Shown here: positions 9,701-20,300 of the stretch, piece by piece | Numbering within the stretch: position 1 is the first letter of the stretch | How the letters are laid out: each line of letters starts with the position of its first letter | Assembly (NCBI RefSeq): GCF_040807025.1 | Contig: NC_090946.1 | Coordinates: forward strand, 4,444,001 to 4,508,000 | DNA: 64,000 bases | Direction of reading: 5' to 3' | Source: Struthio camelus | Lineage: Eukaryota > Chordata > Aves > Struthioniformes > Struthionidae | Translations under genes and position numbers: made by a program | Notes under the pieces: generated by a model | Databases searched by the model: none | The model's input: only the letters and a program-made list of their open reading frames with translations | What the model was told of the DNA's origin: nothing

Positions 9701-12700
9701 ATTCAGTCAGACCTAGAGGGAGAGCGTCTTGCTAAGTTTGAGTAAAACTTCAGTCTCTTCTGTCTCATGGTTGAAAATGGGTCCATTTAAATTGGACATG
9801 TGGCTCGAGCAGAATTCTTCTTTCCTCCGAGAGATGGGCCTAGCTTCACAACATCCACGTTTACGCCAGCGTATAAGCGTTTCTCCACTCGCTTGCCAAC
9901 ATGAAAGCCACAGCTATCCCTCTACCTGCAGCTTCATTATAAAGCCCCTTTCCCTTTCTCCTTCTTGCACAACAGGGGTCTTCCCCTAAACTCTGGGAAG
10001 GATGAATGCGAGGGAAAGCACGCGGATGGAAGGAAAACCGGAACCAACCTGCCGGAAGTGGATCCAGTGCAAACCGAGAGTTCGGTGAGGAGCGGGAACT
10101 CCCTGAGTCGGTGGGGACCTTCCCAGCATTCATGAAAACCTTCCTGACTGTGCTGTCAACAGCTCCCGTGCTTTACGCTTTCCTCTCGGGGAACTTCCAG
10201 GTCGCCCTGAACCTTCCCTTTGGGCTGGCCTTGGACAAATTTGGAGGAAGCCTTTTTTGGCTAGGCTGCAGCTTTCTCTGACCGCTGACATGTCTCCTCT
10301 TCAATGTCTCCCTAGGTATGCTTTGATGGTGTCGGCGGTCTCGCTGACCACATTTCCGCTTTAAAGGAGATGGTGCTGTTTCCCTTACTTTACCCCGAGT
10401 TCTTTGAGAGATTCCAAATCCGACCCCCCAGGTAACGGACGCTGCCTTAGAACTACACATGCTAATTGCGCTCGTCTCCGGAGAATATGAAGCGGAGGGG
10501 TCAGCACAGCTGTGCGCTTCCACATTTTTGCCCGTGCACAGTTTGCGCAGTGGCGGTAAAAAGGAATTTCTTACAAATGGCTTACATCCAGACCTATCTA
10601 GACCTACTTTCAAACCACAAGCAACGCCTTGTCGTAGTCAAAGGCTCAGTGTCCAGCGTTGTCAAAGCTGAAGACGCTGCAGAAGGGTCCTGGTTTCAGA
10701 AGGTGGCTTTGGGAGTGCTTCTGCTGGTTGGCTTCTGAGTGTTTAGGAAAAGTTTATAAGCGGGAAGGCACTAGGCCCGGCAAGTCACCTGTACGCTCTT
10801 GCTGGAGAGACCTGCTGACTTCCCGCCTCCCTCTCTTTGCAAGGCTCAGTCAAAAAGAGCTTGCGGCTTTTTCCGCCAGAAAGACAGGCTGTGCTCGCAA
10901 GTCTTGCCTCTTGGGAACACTTGNNNNNNNNNNNNNNNNNNNNNNNNNNNNNNNNNNNNNNNNNNNNNNNNNNNNNNNNNNNNNNNNNNNNNNNNNNNNN
11001 NNNNNNNNNNNNNNNNNNNNNNNNNNNNNNNNNNNNNNNNNNNNNNNNNNNNNNNNNNNNNNNNNNNNNNNNNNNNNNNNNNNNNNNNNNNNNNNNNNNN
11101 NNNNNNNNNNNNNNNNNNNNNNNCTCTCCTCTCCCTCTCCTTCTCCTCTCCTCTCCTCTCCTCTCTCCTCTCCTCTCCTCTCCTCTCCTCTCCTCTCTCT
11201 CCTCTCCTCTCCTCTCCTCTCCTCTCCTCTCCTCTCCTCTCCTCTCCTCTCCTCTCCTCTCCTCTCCTCTCCTCTCCTCTCCTCTCCTCTCCTCTCCTCT
11301 CCTCTCCTCTCCTCTCCTCTCCTCTCCTCTCCTCTCCTCTCCTCTCCTCTCCCTCTCCTCTCCTCTCCTCTCCTCTTTCCCCCCCGCCCCCTGGCTATCC
11401 CAGATTCGTTTTTCTTAATTCACATTTGAGGGGGAAAAGGAGAAACACGTTATTGGATCGAAGGCTAGTAAAAATGCCCAGCACAGCATGTTGGAAAGAA
11501 ACAGGAAACACTTCCCCAAATCTCTGGCAAAGGTCAGAGATGAGCATAGGCACAGCTTGACATTTGCTCGTTCAGAGGTAGAGGTTTGCGTCAGAATTAT
11601 TGTTTCTCCTACTGTAGTTACTCCTCCTCCTATCTACTGGAGAAGTACTGAGCTTCAAAAAGCAGGCAGTGTGTTACTAGAATTCAAATGTTTCTTAATT
11701 TCAGCAGAGGAAGACAAGCAAGTATGGGAATGTGACGGTGGGGGGACGGGGGGGGTTGTGGATATTTATTTTGTTTCTGAGAAAAAGGTTGAAGACAACC
11801 CCCAAATGTGACCATCTGGTTTGTAGGCTCGCAAAGACATTTTCGGCATCCACACGAGACACTGGAGCCCTAAGCCATCGGACACGCTGCTTGAAGAGCT
11901 TGCTGAAAAATGTGTCGGTAAGATGAAAAAGCGCTCCGAGTTCCTGCCTGTGCCTGGGTCCTGACAGCGTCTGAGCTTGTGCCAGGCAGTACCCAAGCTC
12001 CCGTGCCTTCCCTCAGAATTCGCCCACCAGCCAGGCGGCACGCCTTGCTCGCTCGCAGAGTGGGATGCTTCTGCCTACGTCCCTTCCCTTGTCTCCCACA
12101 ACACGGAAGGGTTTGCGGGGCATCCTCCTCAGGAGCAAAGTTTTGCTCAGAGGGCTACTTCCGCCGCACCGGCTATAGGGCGCTGGGCCTCCCAGAACGG
12201 GAGTTCCCCACCACGGAACGCCTCTGCGGGGCAGGACCTCTTTTCCCGCTGTCCCTGGAACTCTTCCCCTTCGGGCCACATGCCCGGACTTTGGCAGTGT
12301 CCCTTGGCAAAGCCTGTCCTTGACTCCTCTGTGCTGCCTGAGACCGACGGACCTTTTGATTCTGGTCTGCTGAATTAGGATACTGTGGGGCCGATATTCA
12401 AGCCCTCTGCGCTGAAGCTGCCCTCTGTGCTCTCCATCGCCACTATCCCCACATCTACACAAGCAGTCAGAAGCTGCAGATCGACGTGGCTGCCGTTGAA
12501 ATCACAGCAACGGATTTTGCGGTGGCTATGCAGAAGACTGCACCAGCTTCACAGAGGGCCGTGGCTTCCCCTGGACAACCACTCCCACTCATTTCCAAGC
12601 CTCTGCTTCAGAACACGCTAGAGAGGCTCCTAAAAGGCGTGCAGAGGGTATTTCCCCATGCAGCCCTTGCACTCCAGAAGCACCAACAGCCAGGTAGGGC

Positions 12701-15700
12701 CGTTACGTTCACTGCCGTCAACCTCTCCCACAGCAAACCCTGCTAGTTTGCGCCAACAACAGAAAGAAACCTTTGCGCCAGGCGGAGCTTAAACGGAATG
12801 GTGGAGCTTGGGAGAGCTGGGAACTCCTCCCAACCCAAGTCACAGCAAGGGCACTGTGGGTTCTCCACTGAAGCAGCCAGTTTCTGGAGGTTGTCAGCAT
12901 CATCTTTCCTGCTGTTTGGGACTGATTTGAGGCTTGAACTAGGAGGCAATATGAGGGAGTGTTTGGCCGTGCCCTTCCCTTCTTTTCCACACTGGGAGTG
13001 TGGGCTCCCGCTGCAGAAAGCAGTGGCCTTGTTGGCTGCTTTAGGTGTGCAGGAAGCGCGGAAGGGCTTCCTGCTTGTCCTCTCTCTGTATTGTAAGGAG
13101 AAAGGGAGCTTTCACCAGTAGCAAAAGACAGCTTAGGCAAATCCGGACAGTTTGGGGGAAACGGCATTCAGTGTGTGCCCTTGCAGTGAAGACAGGCAAG
13201 GCAGTGGGTTTCAGCCCTCATTTAGAAGCTGGCTTAGTGCAAGGGAGGGCTGCAGACCTGCAGGAAAGTTAACCACCCTCTCTTGCCTTCTCATGATGGT
13301 ACCAATCATTCTTCAGAAAACGACTGCCTGGAGAGGGAGGGCGAGTCACCTTCTGGACAACAAAAAGAAACCTTCCTTAACTTGAACAGGTAACTGCCCG
13401 CGGCCTTTTGAGTGAAATGCTTCTGCTTGCTGGGGCTTTCCAAACTGCCTTGGCGGTTGCAAGCGGCAGGGGTGGCAGATGAGGGAGGAAAGAAGCGTTT
13501 GTCCAGGGTGTCTGGTGTCCAAAACTGCCAGAAGCAAGCACGGCGATAGAACTAGCTGCTACAGTGTGTGCCGGACAGGGAAAGACACCTCCACCATCTG
13601 GGTCTTGACCGATCGCTTTCCTTCCAAACTGCTTGTCTTGCAGCTCTTCTCCTAGCAATGCTTGCGGCCAGCCAGCATGTCACAGGCCCAGGTTCCTGAT
13701 AGCTGGAGAGCCCGGCTACGGGCAAACTTCTCACTTGGCGCCTGCACTAATACACGCGCTGGAGAGGTTTGCCGTTCATGTGCTGGACCTGCCGGCTCTC
13801 TTTGCTAGCAGCACGTCACCTGAAGAAAGATGCACCCAGGTACCGCTTCTCTCTGCAGGCTCCCAGGATTAACAGGCTTCACGGGCTTAGTGGAGGTGGC
13901 CTGGCGTTCCTGTGCTTTCTGGGGTGTGTGTTTTGCGCTGAAAGAACACTTTTCTTGTACACCGAACAGCAGAGAAGCAGCGCGTTGTGCCGGAGCATCT
14001 TTTCCATTGCAAGTGCCACACAGTAAGGCTGTTGCTAGCAGCTCAGGGAGCTCCAAGATGCTCTTGAGAAGCCTCTCTTCCTGGCAAGAGCTGCTGCTGA
14101 TGACAGTGGGCTCTGCAGAGCTGTTTCCCTTGCCTCTTCAGGCTCTCTAGCTCCCAGGAGGCGCCTCTGCATCAGCCCGACTGCAGGGCATGCCCTCTCG
14201 CCAGCCTCCTTCTTTGGCATGCGGAAATGCAAGCCCGGTTTGGGGGCAAAGAAAAGTGTTTCTTTTCTCTCAGCATGCCACAGGCAAAAGACAGGAAGAC
14301 ACTTGTTGATTGCTAGGAGTATTCTTTGGAGTTGGGCAGTTACTGAGAGTACTGAGCAAGCAATGTGGTCGGAAGGACACTACCACTGGAACCCAGGGGC
14401 GAGGCTCTGGGGGAGATACCTGACCCCCTAAGCAGTTTGGAAAGCCGGCAGAGAGTCAGCTCTGCTTCTGGCTGCGTAGCTCAGTCTACACCTGTGTCCA
14501 AGGAGAAATGTTACCTTGTTCTTGGTGGCTTGTTTGGACACTTGCTCTTTGCGCGCTCCTGTTTTGGAGGTGCTTTTGATTGGTACTTTTGCTTGGTGCT
14601 TTTGATTTGCTGTTCAGCAGCAGCCTCTGCTGCTCCGTTCAGAGGTCTTCCCCAAGCTTCCTTCTTACTAGTTGATCCGAGAAGCCCAGAGGACAGCCCC
14701 CAGCATCATTTATATGCCACACATCCACGCCTGGTGGGAGGCTGCTGGAGTCACCTTGAGAGCTACGCTCACCACACTGCTAGAGCGCATTCCAGCTCAC
14801 GCTCCAGTGCTGTTGCTCGCTACTTCGGATGTTTGCCATGCAGATCTCCCAGAAGAGGTATTGCTGTCACCGCTTTGCCCGCTTTTCTCAGTCCCTTGAT
14901 AAGTTATCACTCCCTTAAGCACCTCAGTCCTGTGCCCTCCTAAGCAATTGGACACTGCTCTTCTTAGGGCACCCTGCTGGCATCTCTTCCCTCGGCAGTT
15001 GCCACAAGGCTTCAACGCGAAGGGCAGCAAGGCAAGGCAATCCACAGCAGGCCACCGAGGAGCTGGTCCGTGTCCTCCCTGGCCTCACTGGAACCTCGGC
15101 TCGCTGCCCTGAGCTTTCATCCTGGAGGTCTTCCTTAAAGAAGACGCCCTCCATTGCCGGGCTGACCCACTACAATCTTGCCTTGAAGGCCAAGAAGCAA
15201 ACTTGTTCTAGTCTCCCCCTTATTCAAAGCATTCTTCGGCTTCACTGAAAACCGTTTTCACCTTCTTGGAGTAGAACACGAATTCGGGGGGGTGGGGGAG
15301 GGCGCCGAGTGGGGGCCTTATGGCTGCACGCTTTATTTATTTTCAGGTGCAAGCTTTATTTTCTGAGCTTTATGGAGAAGTCTTCAGTGTCCAGTCACCT
15401 AGCGAGGAGGAAGGGAGAAAGTTTTTCGAGGACTTGCTTGTCCAGCAAGCTGCTCAACCTGCTGCACCACAAAGGAGAGCAGGTGGGCCCGTTCTACACA
15501 TAGAGCTTTGCCATCGGTAGCTTAGCAGCTATTCGGCATGTGTTTGGGTCACTGGTACGTCAGCAGATGGACTCTGCTTGTGTCTGACTGCCATCACTTG
15601 GCTAACCTTTTCTGGTTGACTGGAGGTTGTCACACACTGCAAGGCCTGCCTGTGGCATCCCCACCTGAGCCTCGACTGCTGACGGAGGAGGAAGAGAGGC

Positions 15701-16921
15701 AGCTGGAGGAGCAAGAGGAGGACACATTGCCAGCGGTGCCTGCAGATGCCAGTACAGCCCTCTCCGGTGGCAAGGTCCCTTCGATTTTCTGTTGGAGCTT
15801 TTTGGTCTTTTGGGGATGAGCTGCCAATGGCGTTGCTACCTTCCCTGTTGCCATGGCATGCCAGGCTTTGGAGATGCGGCGGCTTTATGCCAAAGGCATT
15901 CCGTTTCGGACTGCGTTTCAGCATGGGAGGTGAATGCCCAGGACGTTCAGCCAGCATGCTTACCAAGTAAAGGCCAGCCACAGAGGTTGGGTCACACTGG
16001 AAAACCCTGGCCTGGATGGCCCTGCAACTGCTAACTCCTCAAATGTTACATGCTGTTTAGAGCAGTTGCTGAACGCTCCGCAAGTTCTTCCCGGCATAGG
16101 AAAGAGGCCGTCTTTTCCCTTTGCCTTGCCTTCCTTTTTCGCTTCTTCTCCCTCTCGCCTTGCTGCCAGCACAATGGCACTTGAGTGCCTCTCGCCATTT
16201 CCCTGGTGCACCAAGTAAGAGGACGATGCTCGATTTCAAAGACAGAACTGCTTAGGTAATGCTTTGGCGTGCTGCTTCTGCTATCTCTGTGCAGCCGTAT
16301 GCAGAGGAAAGCGAAGGCGGCCCACATCGCCCTCAGAGAGCCTAGCAGAGAAGAGGAGGAGATGTTCAGCCGCTGCTGAGAAGGAAACTAACATCTGGCT
16401 CAGGGTAGGTTGCAGCTCACTCATCTGCCTTTGTACATGAGAGTTGTGTTGCACTGCCTCCTTTGTTGTGTCCCAACACATCGAGAGCCTGTTCAGAAGA
16501 TCCCGTGCAGCTGTAAACTTGTACTGTCTGGCTTTTTTCTTCAGCAGCTGCTGAATGACATTGGCGAGGCAACCAAGGACTGCAGCATACGCCACCTCGA
16601 GAAACTCCATCTGGTGCTCAGCCAGTGCACTTACCGCCACCGGCAGGACAATGACAGAACTCGCTTAATAGAGGTATTTGCTAAGTAGAGCCAACCAGCG
16701 ACGGCATGCATCTACAGATCCTTTTCTTTTCCCTAAAGAACTCAGCTGCAGGGGTTGTGCATTTTTCTTCCCGCTTATAGCAAGTTTGTCTTTGGTTGGT
16801 TGGTGACTGTTGCTATTGTCAATCTTTTTTTTTTTTTAGGAAATGAAGGAAGCAATTGGAAACTTCTCCCGTGCTCCTAACGTGAAACTCAGGAAAGGGG
16901 CGCCTGGAAGACAGGAATAAA
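6719..16921 (+). CDS. ATAD2-like gene copy B (most complete plus-strand copy, gapped)
   Basis: ATAD2-type AAA+ ATPase. Exons supported on the plus strand: 8446-8556, 8689-8793, 8922-9032 (acidic and LRxR exons), 9240-9318, 9976-10084, 10316-10431, then the N gap, then 11827-11917, 12379-12693, 13317-13389, 13644-13839, 14672-14857, 15347-15482, degraded 15636-15772, 16295-16404, 16545-16673 and 16840-16920. AAA1 opens with FDGVGGLADHISALKEM at 10,316. The Walker A, Walker B and sensor/arginine-finger exons fall in the gap and are visible only in copy C. A further exon remnant may lie at 8260-8317 and another at 6719-6774. The true start codon was not found. The bromodomain is missing, as in copy A. 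Unlike copy A, the exon at 16,295 keeps its donor. Confidence 0.82.
8260..9032 (+). repeat. About 240-bp tandem array of LRxR exons in copy B
   Basis: Four related units end at 8317, 8556, 8793 and 9032, a period of about 240 bp. Each carries the exon that in ATAD2 encodes the acidic stretch and the YYLRQRK motif. The readings are YSLRDRKPV, YNLRPRNAV, PHLRQTAED and YSLRARKTV. The last three exons (111, 105 and 111 bases) start with two bases and end with one, so any number can be spliced in frame. Intron words such as TTTCTTGTGTGTAAG recur between them. The first unit is phase-shifted and may be dead. Confidence 0.8.
9240..9318 (+). CDS. ATAD2-like copy B exon, Ser/Arg-rich segment
   Basis: Acceptor TTTCTTCAG, then 79 bases encoding an Ala/Arg/Ser-rich stretch ending SPCCRRTSR. 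This resembles the basic SPYCKRMNRRR segment upstream of AAA1 in ATAD2. The phase is right to join the exon at 9976 if the weak donor AG/GTCGCT is used. Reading further, the family frame is lost and stops follow within about 15 bases, although a serine-rich SDSS echo exists in another frame. Confidence 0.55.
9976..10084 (+). CDS. ATAD2-like copy B exon before AAA1
   Basis: The acceptor is CAACAG. Thirty-six codons read GLPLNSGKDE and NLPEVDPVQTESS, then a TCG/GTGAGG donor. This is the ATAD2 segment directly before the AAA1 core. The copy C equivalent is 28,725-28,833 on the minus strand. Confidence 0.85.
10316..10431 (+). CDS. ATAD2-like copy B exon, AAA1 start
   Basis: This exon begins FDGVGGLADHISALKEMV and ends FERFQIRPPR at a CAG/GTAACG donor. 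It is the canonical N-terminal segment of a type II AAA module, just before the Walker A exon. The Walker A exon itself is absent here because of the N gap. Confidence 0.88.
10924..11123. other. Assembly gap (200 N)
   Basis: A run of exactly 200 N, a typical placeholder length. The sequences on both sides are present in inverted copy C, 1,834 bp apart (26,052 to 27,886). The real sequence here is therefore probably about 1.8 kb, subject to microsatellite length, and should contain three AAA1 exons. Confidence 0.95.
11124..11380. repeat. Pentanucleotide (CCTCT)n microsatellite
   Basis: About 255 bases of near-pure CCTCT repeats, directly next to the N gap. The inverted copy C has the mirror (AGGAG)n tract at 25,801-26,060. 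The long repeat probably caused the assembly break. Confidence 0.97.
16295..16404 (+). CDS. ATAD2-like copy B exon, basic segment near C terminus
   Basis: Acceptor CTGTGCAG and donor AGG/GTAGGT. It encodes a Lys/Arg-rich stretch, including GKRRRPTSPSESL and EKRRRC, like the basic region after the bromodomain in ATAD2. It joins in phase to 16,545-16,673, which encodes QLLNDIGEATKDCSIRHLEK and LSQCTYRHRQD. Confidence 0.72.
16840..16921 (+). CDS. ATAD2-like copy B last exon, stop and AATAAA
   Basis: Identical to the copy A last exon: EMKEAIGNFSRAP onward, TAA at 16,918-16,920, with AATAAA overlapping the stop. Confidence 0.85.
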
Positions 16922-16999
16922 GCTCATCTAAATCCTTTGAAGTTGTCTTCCTGGCTACCTTGTCATTGTTGCTGCTTCAGAAGCCTCGCAATGCTGTTC

Positions 17000-19170
17000 A
17001 GAGGCCCCTTTTGCATCCCTCCTCCCTGATGCTCTGACCCACACATTGCTTACTCAGTCCTGCATGGGTCCACAACCCCAAATCCTCAGGTCTGCCCCAT
17101 CACTTAAAAAGTCCAGGTTATCCCTCTGCCAGACTATGCTTGTAGTTGCCTCAGGGCCAGTTAAGGAGAGACTGGAGACTTTGGGTCTTTGCCGTTGTCT
17201 GTTCTCCCTTGCCTGTCAGGTTCAGGTCTCTGTTGTGTTTTCTTCCCACTTCCCCCTTGATCAGATAACCTGAATGAAGCAGAGGGTCTCACTAGCCACA
17301 AACCCTCCCATTGTCTCCTCTGTGGGGTTGCCTATTTCATGGTCTATTAGGCAAGGGCTTTCAAATAACTCGGATTTCGAAATACACTAAGTAACACCTT
17401 CAGAAACCTGGCAGTGCAGCTCAGGGGTTATGATACTGCAGATCTGCTAGCGCCTCCAGTCATTCTCAGAGAAGTAAGAGCAACCTCTTGAAAGCATCAA
17501 GGAGGAAAACCCTTTCTGCCCCATCTCGGCCCAGCCCAGCTCACCTGGCCCCAGCCTGTGCTGCCGGACCAGCAGCTGCAGTACTCCGGCCCAGGGTGCT
17601 GCTCCTCCCCAGTGCTCTCCTGCTCGCCCCCTCCCGACGTCCGCCCAGCACCAAGGCTTAGCACCTTCTCCACAAAGGCCCCTCGACGCACACACTCACC
17701 CTGCACACCCAGCCCAGTGCTCTCCTGACCCGCTCGCCCTGCCGCGGGTCCCATGCCCCTGCTGCTGCACACGCAGCCCATCCCAGCACCCTGCCCACCT
17801 CTTGTGCCGTGGCACCCACTGACCAGCTCCCGCCTGTGCTTGGTACAGCGCTGGCTCTCCTGCTCCTCCTCCTTGCTGCCTGCACCCTTCAGCTTGCTCT
17901 TGACTCACCCCCAGCTGCCCCCAGAGCATGCAGCAAGGCTACACGCAAAACAGTCTGGAGCAGAGGGCAATGCGAGGCCAACACACACCATGGTCCCCAG
18001 GAGCGGGGCTCACTCACACGAGCATCCTCCCTGGCCCCCTCTCTCCCTCCTCCCTCCACCCACTTGCCCATACTCCTTCCTCCCCACCCACCTCCACGCC
18101 TCCCTTTCCCCTCTACCTCACACAGCCAATTGCCCACCCATCCATCCTCTATCTCTCAAGCGCCCTTGAAGCGGCCAGGCACTTGCCTCCAATCTCCCCG
18201 CTAAGCCTGCTCTTTCCCTCGCACCCAGCAGCGCCTCCCTCCCACTGCATCAGGCCATAGCTCTGGCTCACCCTCTGCACAGCAGCCCCAGCTGCTTGGG
18301 CACCACAGCTGCCTGTCACTGCGCTTGTCACTCTTCTCCCCTGCCCGTTACCGCCCACAGCTGTGTGTGTTGCCTTCCGGCCCTTCCCTGCTCCCTGCTG
18401 CTCTCTCTGCTGCCGAACAGCTGTGACCTAGCTCGCTCTCAGCGCCGCAGCACCCGCGCTGTCCACTGTTCCCTCTCCAGGCACCTGGCCTCCCCTTGAT
18501 CCTGCCCCTGCTCCCTGCTACTGCCCAAACCGCTGGCAAGAGCCCTGGTGCCTCCCTCCACCTCCCGGCATGGCACTGAGTGCTGCCTGCCACCCTGTGC
18601 CCCTCGCAGTCTGCACCTGGACCAAGGGGGCCCCGCTGGCAGCGCCGAGCTCAGTGGCTGTGCCTGGCCCTGCTCTGCGGCCCACGGCAGTGCCGCTCCC
18701 CCGCGGCCATGGCTACAGCCACCAGCGCAGCCACGGCACCAGCAGGCGCAGACACGCTGCGCTGCTTGGGCAGCCCTGCCCTCCCCACCCGCTCTGCCAG
18801 GGTGGCTCCCATCCACCCACCACTGCGACAGCTGGTAACCCCTGCAGCTTCCTCACCCACAGCATCCTGCCGAGAGCCTTCCCACACAGCCTAGCAATGA
18901 ATGTGCACAGCTGACAGTGAGAAGAATGCACCTGCAAGACCAGTGCCAGTAGCCGCGTGGCTTGGTTTTCCAAAACATCCTCCCCTCCTTTCTTTAGTTC
19001 CTCCTTCAGATCCTCTCTCTTCCCCTCACATCTCTTAAAGTCACCTCAGGTCCTCTCCCTGCATCTCCAGGGTCCTTCCATTTCCCTCCGTGAGCACCCT
19101 GAGCCCCCTGCTTTCTTCTCACTCACACTTCCTCAGCACTCTGATCCCTTCCATTTCCCCCTAGGCATCC
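17000..19170. other. Downstream flank of copy B, CT- and C-rich, no gene seen
   Basis: From 17,283 to about 17,880 it is a diverged relative of 5,395-5,690. The stretch 18,970-19,170 resembles the reverse complement of the copy C flank near 32,900. In between is C-rich low-complexity sequence with no codon pattern or splice structure I can support. Confidence 0.6.
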
Positions 19171-19179
19171 TCTGATCCT

Positions 19180-20300
19180 CAAAATTCATTTTCGGGGGAT
19201 ATAAATTCTTGAATGAGAATATAAGTACACAGAGATAAATCTGTCAATAACTATCTTATACAATTTAAGATCTAGGTCTAAGATTATAAGCTGACTAAGA
19301 CACAAATGGCAACTTCCCCACTGTGTTCCTTGGAAGAAGTGATATCTTTCCCTCTGGGCGGTGGAACTCTCTTGCACTGTGATGCATGAATTCAGTTAAG
19401 ACAAATCCTTGCACTTCACTGCAGTGTTAGTGATTAGCAGCACTGGGGAGGATCCTTTCCACCGTGCTGTAACATTTTCATATACACCCAGTCTCCTGGC
19501 TCTAGGGAATGGCAAGGTTTAACAGTTGCCTCTGGCAAGGCCTGAAGTACCTGTGTAATGGGAGAGAACTTACATACTTCCTTAGTGCTTTATAGTAATT
19601 CAATAATACCTCATCAGTTAATTGCATGTTAGTTTGAGATGGAGTCATAGGAAATGAATGTGGCATCCTCATAGATCTTCCTGTCAGTATTTCATACAGT
19701 AATAGCCACTGTTTTCTATTAACAGTATTGCCTATGTACATTAGAGCAACAGGCAGAGCATCTGGCCATTTAAGGCCTATTTCAGCACAAATTTCACCTA
19801 TCTGGTTTTCAAACCTGAATTCTTTCTTTCCATGGCCCCACTAGACTGTGGGTGATATGGACAATACAATTTCTGCTTTATTTGCAATGTTGTGCAAATA
19901 GTTTGGATAACTTGCTTGGTCAAATGAGTTCCTCTATCACTGTCCAGGATAAAGGAGAATACCAAATCAAGGGATCAGTTTCTTCAACATTTTCTTAGCC
20001 ACTGTAATGGCATCAGCATGCTTGCAAGAGTATGCTTCAACCCATCCCCAAAACATGTCTATAATTACAAGAATATACTCAAAATTACAGATCTTAGGCA
20101 CCTGAATTAAATCAATCTGTAAATTAACAAAAGGTCCTCATGGCTTAGCGTGTGCTGCCGTACAAGTATCTCCCTTTTCCCTATATTGTATGTCAAACAA
20201 ATAGGGCAAGTACTATCATACTGTTGGGCTATCATTGTGAAAGCTGTGATGCACCTTTGGGAGAAACAGTTCCTGTAAGTCATTTGAGTCTTACAATGAA
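19180..20300 (-). mobile_element. Broken endogenous retrovirus pol fragment (integrase)
   Basis: On the minus strand, scattered frames show the end of a retroviral integrase: a CxxC pair of the zinc-binding domain near 20,200, the catalytic core between about 20,120 and 19,840, and a C-terminal domain around 19,400-19,480. The pattern is of the gammaretrovirus-like class. The three acidic core positions can be seen in separate frames. At least one stop codon (near 19,970) and several frameshifts break it. No LTRs, gag, reverse transcriptase or env were recognised. It is a dead relic in the spacer between copies B and C. Confidence 0.75.

Larger units (their letters stand above)
11573..16980 (+). 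repeat. Direct repeat arm B (matches 1-5,350)
   Basis: Second member of the tandem duplication; see arm A. It retains 59 bases at 16,398-16,456 that arm A lacks, including the splice donor of the exon 16,295-16,404. Confidence 0.95.

Noticed and set aside
10659..11560. Long frames crossing the N gap and the CCTCT tract (up to 256 codons)
   Set aside because: They are artefacts of reading through unknown bases and a pentamer repeat that is open in all frames.
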